NCBI RefSeq assembly: GCF_024211275.1 | Contig: NZ_JAMLDX010000003.1 | Coordinates: 124,001-188,000, forward strand | Source: Sphingomonas tagetis | GTDB lineage: Bacteria; Pseudomonadota; Alphaproteobacteria; Sphingomonadales; Sphingomonadaceae | DNA: 64,000 nucleotides | Reading direction: 5' to 3' | Shown here: one piece after another, positions 1-8,948 of the stretch | Position numbering within the stretch: the stretch's first letter is position 1 | Layout of the letters: every line of letters begins with the position of its first letter | The notes under the pieces: generated by a model | Database searches by the model: none | What the model was told of the DNA's origin: nothing | What the model saw: only the letters and a program-made list of their open reading frames with translations | Program-made: the position numbers and the translations under genes

Positions 1-507
1 CGCAGGCTCCGCGCCCTCGGGGTCGATCACCAGCGGGCCGTAATGACCCATCTGCTCCTGCAATCCCGAATGCGAATGGTACCAATAGGTGCCCGCCTGC
101 TCGACCGGGAATTCGTAAGTGAAGGTCGTCCCGGGCTTGATGCCGGGAAAGCTGATCCCCGGCACGCCGTCCATGTGGAACGGCAGGATCAGCCCGTGCC
201 AGTGGATCGATGTGTCCTCGTCCAGCGCGTTCTCGACATGCAGCCGGGCATTCTGCCCCTCGCGCAGGCGGATCAGCGGGGCGGGAAGCACGCCGTTGAT
301 CGTGATCGCGTGGCCGCTGCGGCCGCCGACCTTGAACAGGTCGTGCGCGATGCGCAGGCGGATGTCCTCGCCAGCCAGTATGGGGCTGTCGGGGCGCAGG
401 CCGGGCGAGCCGCTCTGCGCCCATGCGGGAAACTCAGGGAGCCCGAGGCCGGCAAGGCCGAAGGCGCCGGCGCGCAGCAAGCTGCGCCGCCTGGTCATCA
501 ATGTCAT
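1..507 (-). CDS. copA: Multicopper oxidase, copper-resistance CopA family (5' part only)
   Basis: N-terminal 169 codons of a periplasmic multicopper oxidase; the gene runs off the left edge. The start is ATG at 507, with an in-frame ATG at 498 as alternative. The N-terminus carries a twin-arginine signal (TRRRSLLRAG followed by a hydrophobic stretch ending in AWAQ), so the enzyme is exported folded by Tat. Two copper-ligand motifs of the first cupredoxin domain are visible, HWHG at about residue 101 and YWYHSHSG at about 139-145. CopA-type oxidases detoxify Cu(I) in the periplasm. The next gene upstream is a small secreted protein that probably belongs to the same unit. The family is clear; CopA rather than another Tat-exported multicopper oxidase rests on the N-terminal sequence and neighbour. 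Confidence 0.88.
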   Translation of the reverse strand, partial: MTLMTRRRSLLRAGAFGLAGLGLPEFPAWAQSGSPGLRPDSPILAGEDIRLRIAHDLFKVGGRSGHAITINGVLPAPLIRLREGQNARLHVENALDEDTSIHWHGLILPFHMDGVPGISFPGIKPGTTFTYEFPVEQAGTYWYHSHSGLQEQMGHYGPLVIDPEGAEPA

Positions 508-566
508 TACATATTCCTGTCTGATCGAAAGGTGCGGCGGCCGGGATGGCCGCAGCTCGGGTTCGA

Positions 567-881
567 TCAGGTCCGGCGCGGCGGCGGGGGGTCGTGCTCG
601 ATCACGACGTCGTCAAGCGACGCGATGACCGGGATCGGCGCGGCGAGCGGCGACGACATGACGCGCAGCGGCAGCCGGGCCACCCCCGCCTCGACCCCGA
701 AACAGGCGCCCATGCAGCGGAATTGCTTGGCCGGGGCGGGCTTGTCGCGGTCCTCGCCGGTATCGGCGCAATGGCTGGTGATTTCGCTCGCGCCGGGCGG
801 CTGTGCGCGTTCGCTCGCCATCGCTAGCGGCGCGAAGAGCATCCCGCACAGGATCGCAAGGGTCAGGAGCCAGTGGCGCAT
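567..881 (-). CDS. Small secreted hypothetical protein in the copper operon
   Basis: 104 residues. A clear Sec signal peptide is present (MRHWLLTLAILCGMLFAPLAMA), followed by a mature region with three cysteines (SHCADTG, FRCMGACFG) and a proline-rich, acidic tail. No family is recognised with certainty. Its position directly upstream of the copA-like gene, 59 bases away on the same strand, suggests a periplasmic accessory of copper handling. The cysteines would suit metal binding, but this is inference. Confidence 0.65.
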   Translation of the reverse strand: MRHWLLTLAILCGMLFAPLAMASERAQPPGASEITSHCADTGEDRDKPAPAKQFRCMGACFGVEAGVARLPLRVMSSPLAAPIPVIASLDDVVIEHDPPPPRRT

Positions 882-903
882 GCGCCGAAACTAGGCGCCG
901 GGG

Positions 904-1662
904 TCAGCGCCGGCAATAGGCGCTTGGCGTCGCGCCAAAGGTGCGGTGGAACATCGCGGTGAACGCGCTCGGGCTGTCATAGCCGACATCATAGGCGACC
1001 GAGGTGATCGCTTCGCCGGCGGAGATGCGCGAGGCGGCCTCCATCACCCGCACCTGCCGCCGCCAGGTGGCGAGGCCCATGCCGGTCTCATCGCGGAACG
1101 AGCGGGTGAAGGTGCGGCGCGACATGCCGGCCTGCCGCGCCCAGTAATCGATGTCGCGTGAGTCGCCCGGATCGGCGAGGATCGCCTCGCACACGCGGCG
1201 CAGGCGGCGGTCGACGGGCAGCTCGGCCTGCACGGGCACGTCGGGCATGCGGTCGATCTCGCCCAGCAGCAGCTCGACGATCGTGGTGCTGCGCGCATCG
1301 CTGTCATAGCGGCCCGCGAGCGCCACCACCTCGCCGATCAGTGCGCGCAGCAGCGCGGACGCCTCGAACACATGGCAGCGGTCATTGTGCGGCCGGAAGG
1401 CGCGATCGACATAGACGACCTGGAAGACGACGTCGCTGCGGCAGATCGTCTGGTGGTTGGTGCCCGGCGGTATCCAGATCGCCCGGTTGGGCGGCAGGAT
1501 GAAGCTCGCGCCGTCGGTGTTGATCACCTGCACGCCCGAGCTGGCGAAGGCGAGCTGGGCATGCTCGTGCGCATGCCAGGGATCGACATAGCCGGCGCGG
1601 TAATGGTCCTCGAATGCCGCCAGCACGGGCAGGTCGGTAGGAAGGTCGGCGCTGCATATCAT
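904..1662 (-). CDS. AraC-family transcriptional regulator with cupin N-domain
   Basis: 252 residues. The N-terminal part is an AraC-type cupin sensor, with HAHEHAQLAFASSG near residue 29 and the PPNRAIWIPPGTNH motif around 57-71. The C-terminal ~100 residues form the double helix-turn-helix (ARQAGMSRRTFTRSF and the second helix SVAYDVGYDSPSAFTAMFHRTFG), ending at the usual point for the family. It is a cytoplasmic DNA-binding regulator of unknown ligand. It lies between the copper genes and a divergent LuxR-type gene, so it could control either side. Confidence 0.9.
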   Translation of the reverse strand: MICSADLPTDLPVLAAFEDHYRAGYVDPWHAHEHAQLAFASSGVQVINTDGASFILPPNRAIWIPPGTNHQTICRSDVVFQVVYVDRAFRPHNDRCHVFEASALLRALIGEVVALAGRYDSDARSTTIVELLLGEIDRMPDVPVQAELPVDRRLRRVCEAILADPGDSRDIDYWARQAGMSRRTFTRSFRDETGMGLATWRRQVRVMEAASRISAGEAITSVAYDVGYDSPSAFTAMFHRTFGATPSAYCRR

Positions 1663-1725
1663 GACGAGGCTCCAACGCGATTGGCTCGATCAAACTATCC
1701 GGCGCCGGTTTATCTGCAACGGGCC

Positions 1726-1741
1726 TACCCCGAATTTACCC
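1726..1741. promoter_or_regulatory. Paired TACCC elements in the AraC/LuxR divergent intergenic region
   Basis: The 260-bp space between the divergent AraC (start 1662) and LuxR (start 1923) genes holds two TACCC copies starting at 1726 and 1737, 11 bp apart (one helical turn). On the other strand they read GGGTAAA and GGGGTA. The same GGGTAA core recurs in the promoters at 5275-5302 and 7595-7642. Candidate operator; the binding protein is unknown. The rest of this gap holds an imperfect GGAGGGGAAG hairpin near 1760-1780 and no gene that I can support. Confidence 0.4.
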
Positions 1742-1922
1742 GTCGCGGGACGCCCTCACTCTTCTCCGCAGGAGGGGAAGGCGCCAGCCGGCGGCTTTGG
1801 CCCCGTGAAGGGGAATAAACTGGATGTGTTGTGGCCCAAACGATAGAGTCAGGGTGGATCATCGGCAGGATGGGCCGCGACAGAGCCCGCCGCCGAGACA
1901 AGCTGCGCCTGGGGAGGGCTAT

Positions 1923-3581
1923 ATGCTGGCTGAGACGTCGAATGTGGCGACCGCCGCCGATCGTGCGGCTCGTGCAAAGGACGACGCGGCGCTTGCCGCG
2001 ATCCTGGAGAATGCCGGTGGCTGGCGGCTGATCCCGCAGGGCCAGCAGGCGGTCGTGCAGCGCGCGCTGGAAAAGCTGCCCGACGCGTGCATCCTCGCGC
2101 ATCCGCGGCTGGCGCTGGCGCGGGTCTATCTCGGCATCAAGTCGGACGACACCTGCGCGGCGCGCGCCGACTATGACCGGCTGGTCGCGGCGGCGAGCCA
2201 GACCGACCTGCCGGGCGATCTGTGGACCGAAATTCGCGTCGTGGGCGACATCCTGGCCGATTACGAGAATGCGCCGGTGACGCTGGACGGGCTGCTGCAG
2301 CGCGAGGCGTTGTTGCGCACGCTGCCGGCCAACGATCATCTGATCCTCGCCAATGCCAGCGAGACGCTGAGCGCGCGCTATTTCGAGAGCGGCTGGCTCG
2401 ACCATGCGCTCGAGCCGATGCTGGCGGCGCGCGAGCATTACCGCACGCTTGGGCTGCTCGACAGCGATCTGTTCACGCGGCTGTTCGAGGCGCGGGTGCG
2501 CTGGGCGCAGGGCGTGCACAAGGATGCCGCCGCGATCCTTGCCAGCGCGCATGCCGAGATCGCCGATATCGTCGGCGACCGGGTCGACCTTGCCGCCAAT
2601 TGCGCGGCGTTCGACGCGGTGCTGCTGTACGAACAGGACCGTCCCGCCGACGCGCTGGCGCAGCTTGACTGGGCGCTGCCCTATATGGAGCAGTCGGACG
2701 GGTGGGTGGACGTCTTCGCCGCGGCCTATTTCACCGCGGCGCGCGCGCTGGTCGCACAGGGCGCGATCGAGGATGCGCAGGCGATGATCGCGCGGGCGCG
2801 CAGCCGTGCGGAACGCCGGCTGCTGCCCGAGCTCGAACAGCTTGCCAGCCTGTGCGAACTCGAACTGTATCTTCACCACGATCAGGACGCGGCGCGTGCG
2901 CGCGATTATGCCGACGAGATCGGGCTGGACGCACTGGCCGATGCGGTGGGCGAGGGGGCGTCGGTCTGGCGCACGGTGGTCACCGCGGCGCAGCTGTGCC
3001 GCGCGAAGCTGGCACTGCTCGAAGGGCGGCACGAGGCGGCGATCGCGGGGCTGCGCAATCTCAAGCACTGGGCCGGGCAGCATGGCGCGGGCCGGCTGCT
3101 GATCGACGTCAATCTGCTGCTTGCCTGCGGGCTGCGCGAAGCCGGCGCGGCGGACGAGGCCGAGACGTGCTTCGACGAGGCGGTCGGCCGGGCGATGTTC
3201 CAGGGGATCGTGCGGCCGTTCATCGATGCGTGGCGGTTCGTCGAACCCTCGCTCAAGGAACGGCTCAAGGCGGCGGCGCAGATGGACCGGTTCCGCGCGC
3301 AGTTCCTGACCACGCTCGCCCGCTCGCTGAGCACGCGGCCGCCGGGCACGCCGGTGCAGAGCCTGTTGAGCGATGCCGAGGCGACGATCCTCGAGCATCT
3401 CTCGCTCGGCTATTCGAACAAGGAAATCGCGCGGCTGATCGGCAAGTCGCCCGATACGGTGAAGTACCGGCTCAAATCGGTGTTCCGCAAGATCGGCGTG
3501 CACAAGCGCCGCGACGCGGTGCGCGTGCTGCGCGAACGCGGGCTGATCGCCGAACGCGACCGGGCGGCGGCGCGCGGCTAG
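1923..3581 (+). CDS. LuxR-type (MalT-like) transcriptional regulator
   Basis: About 552 residues from the ATG at 1923, chosen because a GGGAGG ribosome-binding site sits just upstream. An earlier in-frame ATG at 1824 adds a low-complexity tail. The body is alpha-helical and TPR-like, as in the transcription-factor arm of MalT/LAL proteins. The last ~65 residues are a GerE/LuxR helix-turn-helix (LSDAEATILEHLSLGYSNKEIARLIGKS, then DTVKYRLKSVFRKIGVHKR). There is no AAA/NB-ARC ATPase domain, so it is a shortened member. It is convergent with the feruloyl-esterase-like gene, overlapping it by 4 bp, and may regulate that gene and the neighbouring receptor. Confidence 0.82.
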   Translation: MLAETSNVATAADRAARAKDDAALAAILENAGGWRLIPQGQQAVVQRALEKLPDACILAHPRLALARVYLGIKSDDTCAARADYDRLVAAASQTDLPGDLWTEIRVVGDILADYENAPVTLDGLLQREALLRTLPANDHLILANASETLSARYFESGWLDHALEPMLAAREHYRTLGLLDSDLFTRLFEARVRWAQGVHKDAAAILASAHAEIADIVGDRVDLAANCAAFDAVLLYEQDRPADALAQLDWALPYMEQSDGWVDVFAAAYFTAARALVAQGAIEDAQAMIARARSRAERRLLPELEQLASLCELELYLHHDQDAARARDYADEIGLDALADAVGEGASVWRTVVTAAQLCRAKLALLEGRHEAAIAGLRNLKHWAGQHGAGRLLIDVNLLLACGLREAGAADEAETCFDEAVGRAMFQGIVRPFIDAWRFVEPSLKERLKAAAQMDRFRAQFLTTLARSLSTRPPGTPVQSLLSDAEATILEHLSLGYSNKEIARLIGKSPDTVKYRLKSVFRKIGVHKRRDAVRVLRERGLIAERDRAAARG

Positions 3582-5203
3582 CTTGCCTGCCTGCAACTGA
3601 AGTTGCGCGGATCGTTGACGTCGCCACTGCCCTTGTAGCGCGCGATCTTCGGGAAGGGACACCAGGGCCGTCGGCGCGTGCCGCCGTCGATCTTGCCCGA
3701 TCCGATCAGCGTGTTGGCGGCATTGGTGGCGTCGGGGGCGACGCCGCGCTCGACCCAGTTCTGGATCGCGGTCAGCCACAATTCCTCATGCGCCTTGCGC
3801 GTCGCGCCGACCGGGCCGCCCTCGCAATGGCCCATGCCCGGGATCATGAACAGGCGGGCGAAGTTGCCCGTGGCGCGTGCGCCCATCTGGCGCTGGATGC
3901 GCTGATAGGCGTCGATCGAGAGATAGGGCGTGATCAGTCCGTCGGACCAGCCGTGATGGAGGATCAGCTTGCCGCCGCGCCGGTCGAACGCGCGCAGGTC
4001 GGGGTTGATCGCGTCGTACACGGCGCTCCACTGGCGGCGGCCGGAATCGATGTCGCGGTCCCAGTCCATCGACAGCAGGTTCCAGTCGGGATTGCGCTGC
4101 ATAACCAGCCGGTAGAAATCATAATAGCTGCCGGTCAGCGGCTGCGTCTGGTCGTGCCATTCCCAGTAAGTCTCGCTGCCGGGGGCAAAGCCCGGCGCCA
4201 GCCGGCGGCCGGCGGAGGTGTGCGGGCCGCGATAGATCTCGCGTGTCGCGGCGACCTGTGCGGGGTTGAGGCACAGCGCCGTGTCAGTGCCTTTCGCGCC
4301 GCAGGCGAGTTCAGCCGGATCGAAGCGGCACAGGCGCGGGTCTTCGATCTGCCCATCGGCGAGGCCGTCGGCGCGGTCGCATCTGGCGAGCACATGGCGG
4401 CTGACCGCGGCCAGTTGCGGCTTGGATAGCCCGCCGGCGCGGTTGTCGCGCACCACGCGCGTCACCGCCCAGGCCTGCGCCGCCATCATCCGGCTCCAGT
4501 CGCCGCCATGCGCGCCGGCGACGATGCCGTCATAGTCGCCGGGATAGCGCTGCGCCTCCATCATGCCGTGATGCCCCCCCTGCGAACAGCCGAGATAATA
4601 AGCGCGTTGCACCGGCCGGCCGTAATAGGTGGCGGCGACCTGCTTCGCGATCACTGTCGCGAGATGCTGCGCGCGGCTGGCGAAATCGACGACTTGGGTG
4701 CGGCGAACGGTGCGGGTCGCGGCGTCGAACGCCCAGCTCTGTTCGTAGAAATTGGCGCTCTTGTGCCCGTTATCGTGGGTCATGGCGGCGAACCCGCGCG
4801 ACAGCGGCATGGGCAGCGAGGCATATTGGAACGCGCCCATCGAGGCGCCGACGGCGGTGCCGTAGAAGCGGCCGTTCCACACCGGGGCGAGCGGCAGCCA
4901 CACCTCGAAGCCGATCCGCGAATCCGGCACGGGCGAGATCGTGCCCCCGACCCGGCAGAAGGGCTGCTCGACTTTTGCGCGGCCGTAAAAGCCCTCAGGG
5001 CTGGTCCACGGCTTGTCCGCGCTCGCTGCGATCGGCTCGGCGAGCGTGATGCGCGTGCCGTGCGGCAGGGTAAGGCGGGCGAGCCGCTGGCAGCCGTCCG
5101 CGCCGGCCTGTGGCGCGCCGCGGGCGAGGGCGACGGGGGATGAGAAGGCGACGCACAACGCGATTCCGGCGAGTGCTTGCCGCCATCCGTGCCGATGTCC
5201 CAT
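3578..5203 (-). CDS. Secreted tannase/feruloyl esterase family hydrolase
   Basis: 541 residues from the ATG at 5203, where a signal peptide begins (MGHRHGWRQALAGIALCVAF). The family hydrolyses ester bonds of plant phenolics such as feruloyl-polysaccharides, gallate esters or MHET-like esters. The catalytic triad motifs are visible: GCSQGGHHG (nucleophile Ser), HHGWSDGLI (Asp) and GMGHCEGGP (His), with the family's paired cysteines next to Ser and His. It follows a TonB receptor gene on the same strand. With the downstream meta-cleavage genes this fits release of aromatic acids from plant material. The exact ester is unknown. Confidence 0.88.
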   Translation of the reverse strand: MGHRHGWRQALAGIALCVAFSSPVALARGAPQAGADGCQRLARLTLPHGTRITLAEPIAASADKPWTSPEGFYGRAKVEQPFCRVGGTISPVPDSRIGFEVWLPLAPVWNGRFYGTAVGASMGAFQYASLPMPLSRGFAAMTHDNGHKSANFYEQSWAFDAATRTVRRTQVVDFASRAQHLATVIAKQVAATYYGRPVQRAYYLGCSQGGHHGMMEAQRYPGDYDGIVAGAHGGDWSRMMAAQAWAVTRVVRDNRAGGLSKPQLAAVSRHVLARCDRADGLADGQIEDPRLCRFDPAELACGAKGTDTALCLNPAQVAATREIYRGPHTSAGRRLAPGFAPGSETYWEWHDQTQPLTGSYYDFYRLVMQRNPDWNLLSMDWDRDIDSGRRQWSAVYDAINPDLRAFDRRGGKLILHHGWSDGLITPYLSIDAYQRIQRQMGARATGNFARLFMIPGMGHCEGGPVGATRKAHEELWLTAIQNWVERGVAPDATNAANTLIGSGKIDGGTRRRPWCPFPKIARYKGSGDVNDPRNFSCRQAS

Positions 5204-5268
5204 CGCTGATCCCCTCACGCTGCGCCGCACGGCGATCCTAGCGAAGTGCGCGTTCGCCCGTATCGCGG

Positions 5269-5302
5269 CAATCGGGGTAAACCGGCCACGCCCCAAGGGT
5301 AA
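5269..5302 (-). promoter_or_regulatory. GGGTAA direct repeats upstream of the esterase gene
   Basis: On the + strand GGGTAA occurs at 5275-5280 and 5297-5302, 22 bp apart (two helical turns), about 70-100 bp upstream of the esterase start. The longer form CAATCGGGGTAAA (5269-5281) is matched at 12 of 13 positions by 7621-7633, upstream of the TonB receptor. Phased direct repeats are typical of LytTR and MalT-type regulators, both encoded nearby. The second copy lies in the loop of the terminator hairpin at 5283-5312. Regulatory role inferred. Confidence 0.4.
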
Positions 5303-5312
5303 GGCGTGGCCG
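5283..5312 (-). terminator. Hairpin downstream of the siderophore-type receptor gene
   Basis: Perfect 10-bp inverted repeat (CGGCCACGCC / GGCGTGGCCG) with a 10-nt loop, 18 bp beyond the stop of the receptor gene and read on its strand. The sequence after it is GTTTACCC, so the U-tract is short. Probably a weak intrinsic terminator or mRNA 3'-end hairpin. Confidence 0.55.
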
Positions 5313-5330
5313 AGATGACGGTCGTCACCT

Positions 5331-7520
5331 TCACCTGAACTTCTTGGCCACCGAGAAGGTGATCACCCGCGCCGCGCCATAGGAGCAGCCGATGAACGAG
5401 GTGCAGATCGCGATATAGTTCTTGTCGAACACGTTGTTCGCGTTGAGGTAGAAGCTCCAGTCGTCGACGCGGTAATGCGCCACCGCGTCGAAGATCGTCA
5501 CCGCCGGCACCATGAAGTAGTTTGCGGCGTCGCCATATTTGTTGCTGGTGTAGCGCGCGCCGGCGCCGATGCCGAAGCCTTCGAACGGCCCGTCGGGGAA
5601 GGTATAGTCGATGAACGCCGAGGCCTGGGTCTCCGGGATGGCAGGCAGGCGCTTGCCGAGGATCGGAATTCCGGGGAGCGCGGGCTGGCCGGGCGGGGTG
5701 AGCACCGTGTTCGGCGCGTTGGTCGCGGTCACGATCGGATCCGCCCAGGTAAAGGCGAGGTTGAAGGTGAGGCCGTTAGCGAGCCTGCCGCTGCCCTCCA
5801 GCTCGATGCCGCGCATCCGCGACTTGCCCGACTGGACCTGGAAGCCGGTATGGGTCGGGTCGGGATCGTTGGTCAGCACATTGTCGATATTATATTCGAA
5901 CGCCGCCGCGCTCAGGAAGATGCGGCTGTCCCCGCCCATGCCCTTGACGTCATATTTGAGGCCGGCCTCGATCTGCGTGCTGGTCTGCGGCTGGAATGGA
6001 GTGCCGAAGAAATCGGTGCCGAAGATCGGCGAGAAGGAGCGCGAATAGCCGACATAGGGCGCGAGGCCGATCGAGGTGACGTAGTTCGCGCCGACGCGGT
6101 ACGACCAGGCTTCGTTGTGCTGCCGGGTCCGGACGTTGTTGATCAGATTACGGGTGAAGCCGTCGACCGTGTCATGGCGCGCGCCGGCGGTGAGGACGAA
6201 ATCGCCGACCTTGATGCGATCCTGCCCGTACCAGCCGAACTGCGTCTGCTTCTGCAGCGTCCGCGAAGTGAGCGTCGGAATGACGATCGACGAATTCGCC
6301 GGATAGACCGGGGCGAAGATATCGATCGCCGCCGCGGTGTTCGTGCCCGAGACGCTCGGGATATAGGCGCTGTAGAAATCGAAGCCGAGGGTCAGTTCGT
6401 GGCTGAGCGGCCCTGTGCCGAACGTCCAGTTGGTGCGGGTATCCACCGTCCAGCGCGCGGTGGTGGACTTGGAGGCCGATCCGGTGCGGTTCACCGTGCG
6501 CAGGTTCGCCGCCATGCTGCTCGCGAAGACCGACACGGCGTCGAAGACATATTCGCCATATTTGACCGTCTGGGAAACCGACAGCAGGTTGCTGAACTTG
6601 TGATCGAACAGATAGCCGACGTCGAACTGGCGCAGGAAGTTGCCGGCGAAATCGGGCTGGCCCGACGCGCGTTCGCGCGGGATCACGCCATTGGGATTGG
6701 GCGCCTGCGTGCCGAAATAGGGCAGGAACTGCAGCGTGCAGCACGAGCCATCGCGCTGATAAAGCCCGGTCAGCAGGATCGAGGTGTCCGCGTCGGGCTC
6801 GAACGCCAGCGAAGCGAGGCCGGCCCAGCGATAGGCGAAGGCGCCATCGACCTGATGCTGCTTGTCATAGGCGGTGCCGGTCATGCGGAACATCAGCGTC
6901 TTGCTCGCATTGAGCGGCCCGGTGATGTCGGCCGAGCCTTGTTTGAGCTCATAGGAGCCAACCGTGCCGCGCAGCTCGGCGCTGAACTCCGACTGCGGGC
7001 GGCGCGTCGTGAGGTTGTAGATGCCGCCGGGCGGCACCTGACCGTAAAAGGCCGAGTTCGGCCCTTTCAGAATCTCGACGCGCTCCATCAGATAGAGGTC
7101 GATATTGGTGTTGCGCAGCGCGCCGACCGGCGAGAGCACGCCGTCGACGAACTGGTCGGGCGTGAAGGCGCGGATGCGCAGCGAGCTGCCGCGTTCGTCG
7201 GGGCCAAAGCCTTCGCCGACCACGCCGGAGATGTAGCGGACGGTCTGCTCGGTCTTGGTCCAGCCCAGCAGGTCGATGCGGTCGCGGCTGATGACCGAGA
7301 TTGACTGCGGGACCTCGATCAGCGGCGCCTTGTCCTTGGAGACCGGGTTGGTGTCGACATAGTTCTTGCCGATAACGAGGATTTCGTCATCGCGGGTTGG
7401 TTCGCTGTCCTGCGCCAGCGCCGGTCCCGCGAGCGATGCCGCGGCGAATGCGGCGCCCGCGATGACGGCGCGCGAGCAGCTCTGCAAGAGCCGGGATTGC
7501 GGCTGAATGCGAAGTTCCAT
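5331..7520 (-). CDS. TonB-dependent siderophore-type receptor
   Basis: 729 residues from the ATG at 7520, preceded by AAGGGGGG. The protein has a signal peptide ending PALAQ, a plug domain (EVPQSISVISRDRI, then GGIYNLTTRRP) and a 22-strand barrel finishing with the aromatic C-terminus SVAKKFR. The 'PQSISV' plug variant and ~700-residue size place it in the FhuA/FoxA/FpvA-like siderophore receptor class. The substrate could still be a phenolic rather than an iron chelate. It is upstream of the esterase gene on the same strand and divergent from the LytS/LytTR genes, with phased GGGTAA repeats in between. Confidence 0.9.
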   Translation of the reverse strand: MELRIQPQSRLLQSCSRAVIAGAAFAAASLAGPALAQDSEPTRDDEILVIGKNYVDTNPVSKDKAPLIEVPQSISVISRDRIDLLGWTKTEQTVRYISGVVGEGFGPDERGSSLRIRAFTPDQFVDGVLSPVGALRNTNIDLYLMERVEILKGPNSAFYGQVPPGGIYNLTTRRPQSEFSAELRGTVGSYELKQGSADITGPLNASKTLMFRMTGTAYDKQHQVDGAFAYRWAGLASLAFEPDADTSILLTGLYQRDGSCCTLQFLPYFGTQAPNPNGVIPRERASGQPDFAGNFLRQFDVGYLFDHKFSNLLSVSQTVKYGEYVFDAVSVFASSMAANLRTVNRTGSASKSTTARWTVDTRTNWTFGTGPLSHELTLGFDFYSAYIPSVSGTNTAAAIDIFAPVYPANSSIVIPTLTSRTLQKQTQFGWYGQDRIKVGDFVLTAGARHDTVDGFTRNLINNVRTRQHNEAWSYRVGANYVTSIGLAPYVGYSRSFSPIFGTDFFGTPFQPQTSTQIEAGLKYDVKGMGGDSRIFLSAAAFEYNIDNVLTNDPDPTHTGFQVQSGKSRMRGIELEGSGRLANGLTFNLAFTWADPIVTATNAPNTVLTPPGQPALPGIPILGKRLPAIPETQASAFIDYTFPDGPFEGFGIGAGARYTSNKYGDAANYFMVPAVTIFDAVAHYRVDDWSFYLNANNVFDKNYIAICTSFIGCSYGAARVITFSVAKKFR

Positions 7521-7594
7521 GATGGCCCCCCTTTTAATATGATCCCGAAGACCCCGCTCCGGACCGCATGCTTCGATGCGTAGCTGCATATTAC

Positions 7595-7693
7595 GGGTAA
7601 GGTGTCCCCGCGTCGCACCTCAATCAGGGTAAAGAAGGGTAATGTCGGCCGAAAGGCGAAGCAGACAAGATCATAGTCGAGCCGAGACTATGA
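7595..7693. promoter_or_regulatory. Divergent control region: three GGGTAA boxes and an 8-bp inverted repeat
   Basis: The ~275-bp space between the receptor (start 7520) and the histidine kinase holds GGGTAA at 7595-7600, 7627-7632 and 7637-7642. The last two are 10 bp apart. A perfect inverted repeat TCATAGTC-N7-GACTATGA lies at 7671-7693. These are candidate binding sites for the adjacent LytTR regulator or the LuxR-type protein. No experimental support is available from sequence alone. Confidence 0.4.
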
Positions 7694-7796
7694 GCCTCGC
7701 CGTCAAGTAAAGTCGAAACCGCGGCCGGTCATGCGGCGTGACAGCGGGCGATTTCGACGGGCGTGCCACGAGGTTCGATCAATGGCATGATGGCGG

Positions 7797-8948
7797 ATGG
7801 TTTCTTCAGCAACCACTGCGTTAGGGTTTCCGATGCCCGTCGAACACCGAACCGAGCCCGCATCCTTCACCGTGCCGCCACGGATCGCATTGCTGTCGAT
7901 CGTGGGGTTCTGGGTCTTCTACTTCGTCAGCGTGACGGCGCGTGCCGCGATCCTTGCCCGCCCAGGCTATAACTGGATGACGGTAGACAACCGCGCTTGG
8001 GTGGCCCTTTGCGGTATCGGCTTCACCTGGCTGCTTTATCTGGCGTTACAACGCTTTTCGCGCCGGACGCTGCGCGCGCGCGTGGCGGCGGCTTTTCTGC
8101 TGTCCGCCGCTTGTGCGACCGCCTATTCCACGGTCAACTACCTCTCCTTCTACGTCTACGACCCCCTTCCGCCCGAACTGGAACACGGCAAGCAGGAAAG
8201 CGAGCGCGAGCCGAAGGATCCGGCGAAAGTCATCGCCGAAAATGCGCTTCACTGGTATTTCTTCATCCTCGCCTGGGCGGTGTTCTACCTCGCTTTGTCC
8301 TATGCCGGCGCAGTGCGGGCGTCGGAGCGTGAGGCGGCGCGGCTGCGCGCGGCGGCGCAGACCGCAGAGCTGCGCGCGCTGCGCTATCAGGTCAATCCGC
8401 ACTTCCTGTTCAACACGCTCAACTCGATTTCGGCGCTGGTCATGGCGGGCAAGCGCGCCGAGGCGGAGGCGATGATTCTCAACCTCTCGACCTTCTTCCG
8501 CACCAGCCTCGCCAGCGAGCCGACCGAGGACGTGCCGCTGGCCGAGGAGATTGCGGTGCAGAAACTCTATCTCGAGATCGAGGCGGTGCGCTTTCCCGAG
8601 CGGCTGCGCGCCACGTTCGATATCGATCCCGCGGCGGCGGCGGCGTGCGTGCCTGGCCTGATCCTCCAGCCGCTGATCGAGAATGCCGTGAAATATGGCG
8701 TCGCGCCGGCGCGGCGTCCGGTCGATATCCGCGTGATCGCGCGAGTGGCGAGCGATATGCTCGAAGTGAGCGTGCAGGACGATGGCAACGGCGCCAAGGC
8801 ACTGAACGGGACCGGGGTCGGGCTGCGCAACGTGCGCGACCGGCTGGCGGCGCGCTTCGGCGGCGTGGCCTCGCTCACCGCCGGCAAGCGGCCCGAGGGC
8901 GGGTTCGAGGCGAAGCTGGTGCTGCCGCTGGTGACTCATGGCTGCTGA
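7797..8948 (+). CDS. Sensor histidine kinase, LytS/YehU (HisKA_7TM-like) family
   Basis: 383 residues from 7797; the ATG at 7833 is an equally good start. Four membrane segments occupy roughly residues 25-180. They are followed by a short coiled region and the His_kinase motif YQVNPHFLFNTLNSIS, with the phospho-accepting His at about residue 202. A C-terminal HATPase domain follows (LIENAVKYGV, then GTGVGLRNVRDRL). It is an inner-membrane sensor with no large periplasmic domain. Its stop overlaps the response regulator start by 11 bp, so the two form one operon. Confidence 0.9.
   Translation: MVSSATTALGFPMPVEHRTEPASFTVPPRIALLSIVGFWVFYFVSVTARAAILARPGYNWMTVDNRAWVALCGIGFTWLLYLALQRFSRRTLRARVAAAFLLSAACATAYSTVNYLSFYVYDPLPPELEHGKQESEREPKDPAKVIAENALHWYFFILAWAVFYLALSYAGAVRASEREAARLRAAAQTAELRALRYQVNPHFLFNTLNSISALVMAGKRAEAEAMILNLSTFFRTSLASEPTEDVPLAEEIAVQKLYLEIEAVRFPERLRATFDIDPAAAAACVPGLILQPLIENAVKYGVAPARRPVDIRVIARVASDMLEVSVQDDGNGAKALNGTGVGLRNVRDRLAARFGGVASLTAGKRPEGGFEAKLVLPLVTHGC

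Noticed and set aside
1725..3779. A 684-codon open frame on the minus strand opposite the LuxR-type gene
   Set aside because: Composition is a mirror of the GC-rich gene opposite, rich in Arg, Gln, Asp and His, with no domain. The LuxR HTH on the other strand is clear.
5475..7304. 609-codon plus-strand open frame opposite the siderophore-type receptor
   Set aside because: Same antisense artefact; the receptor has signal peptide, plug and barrel.
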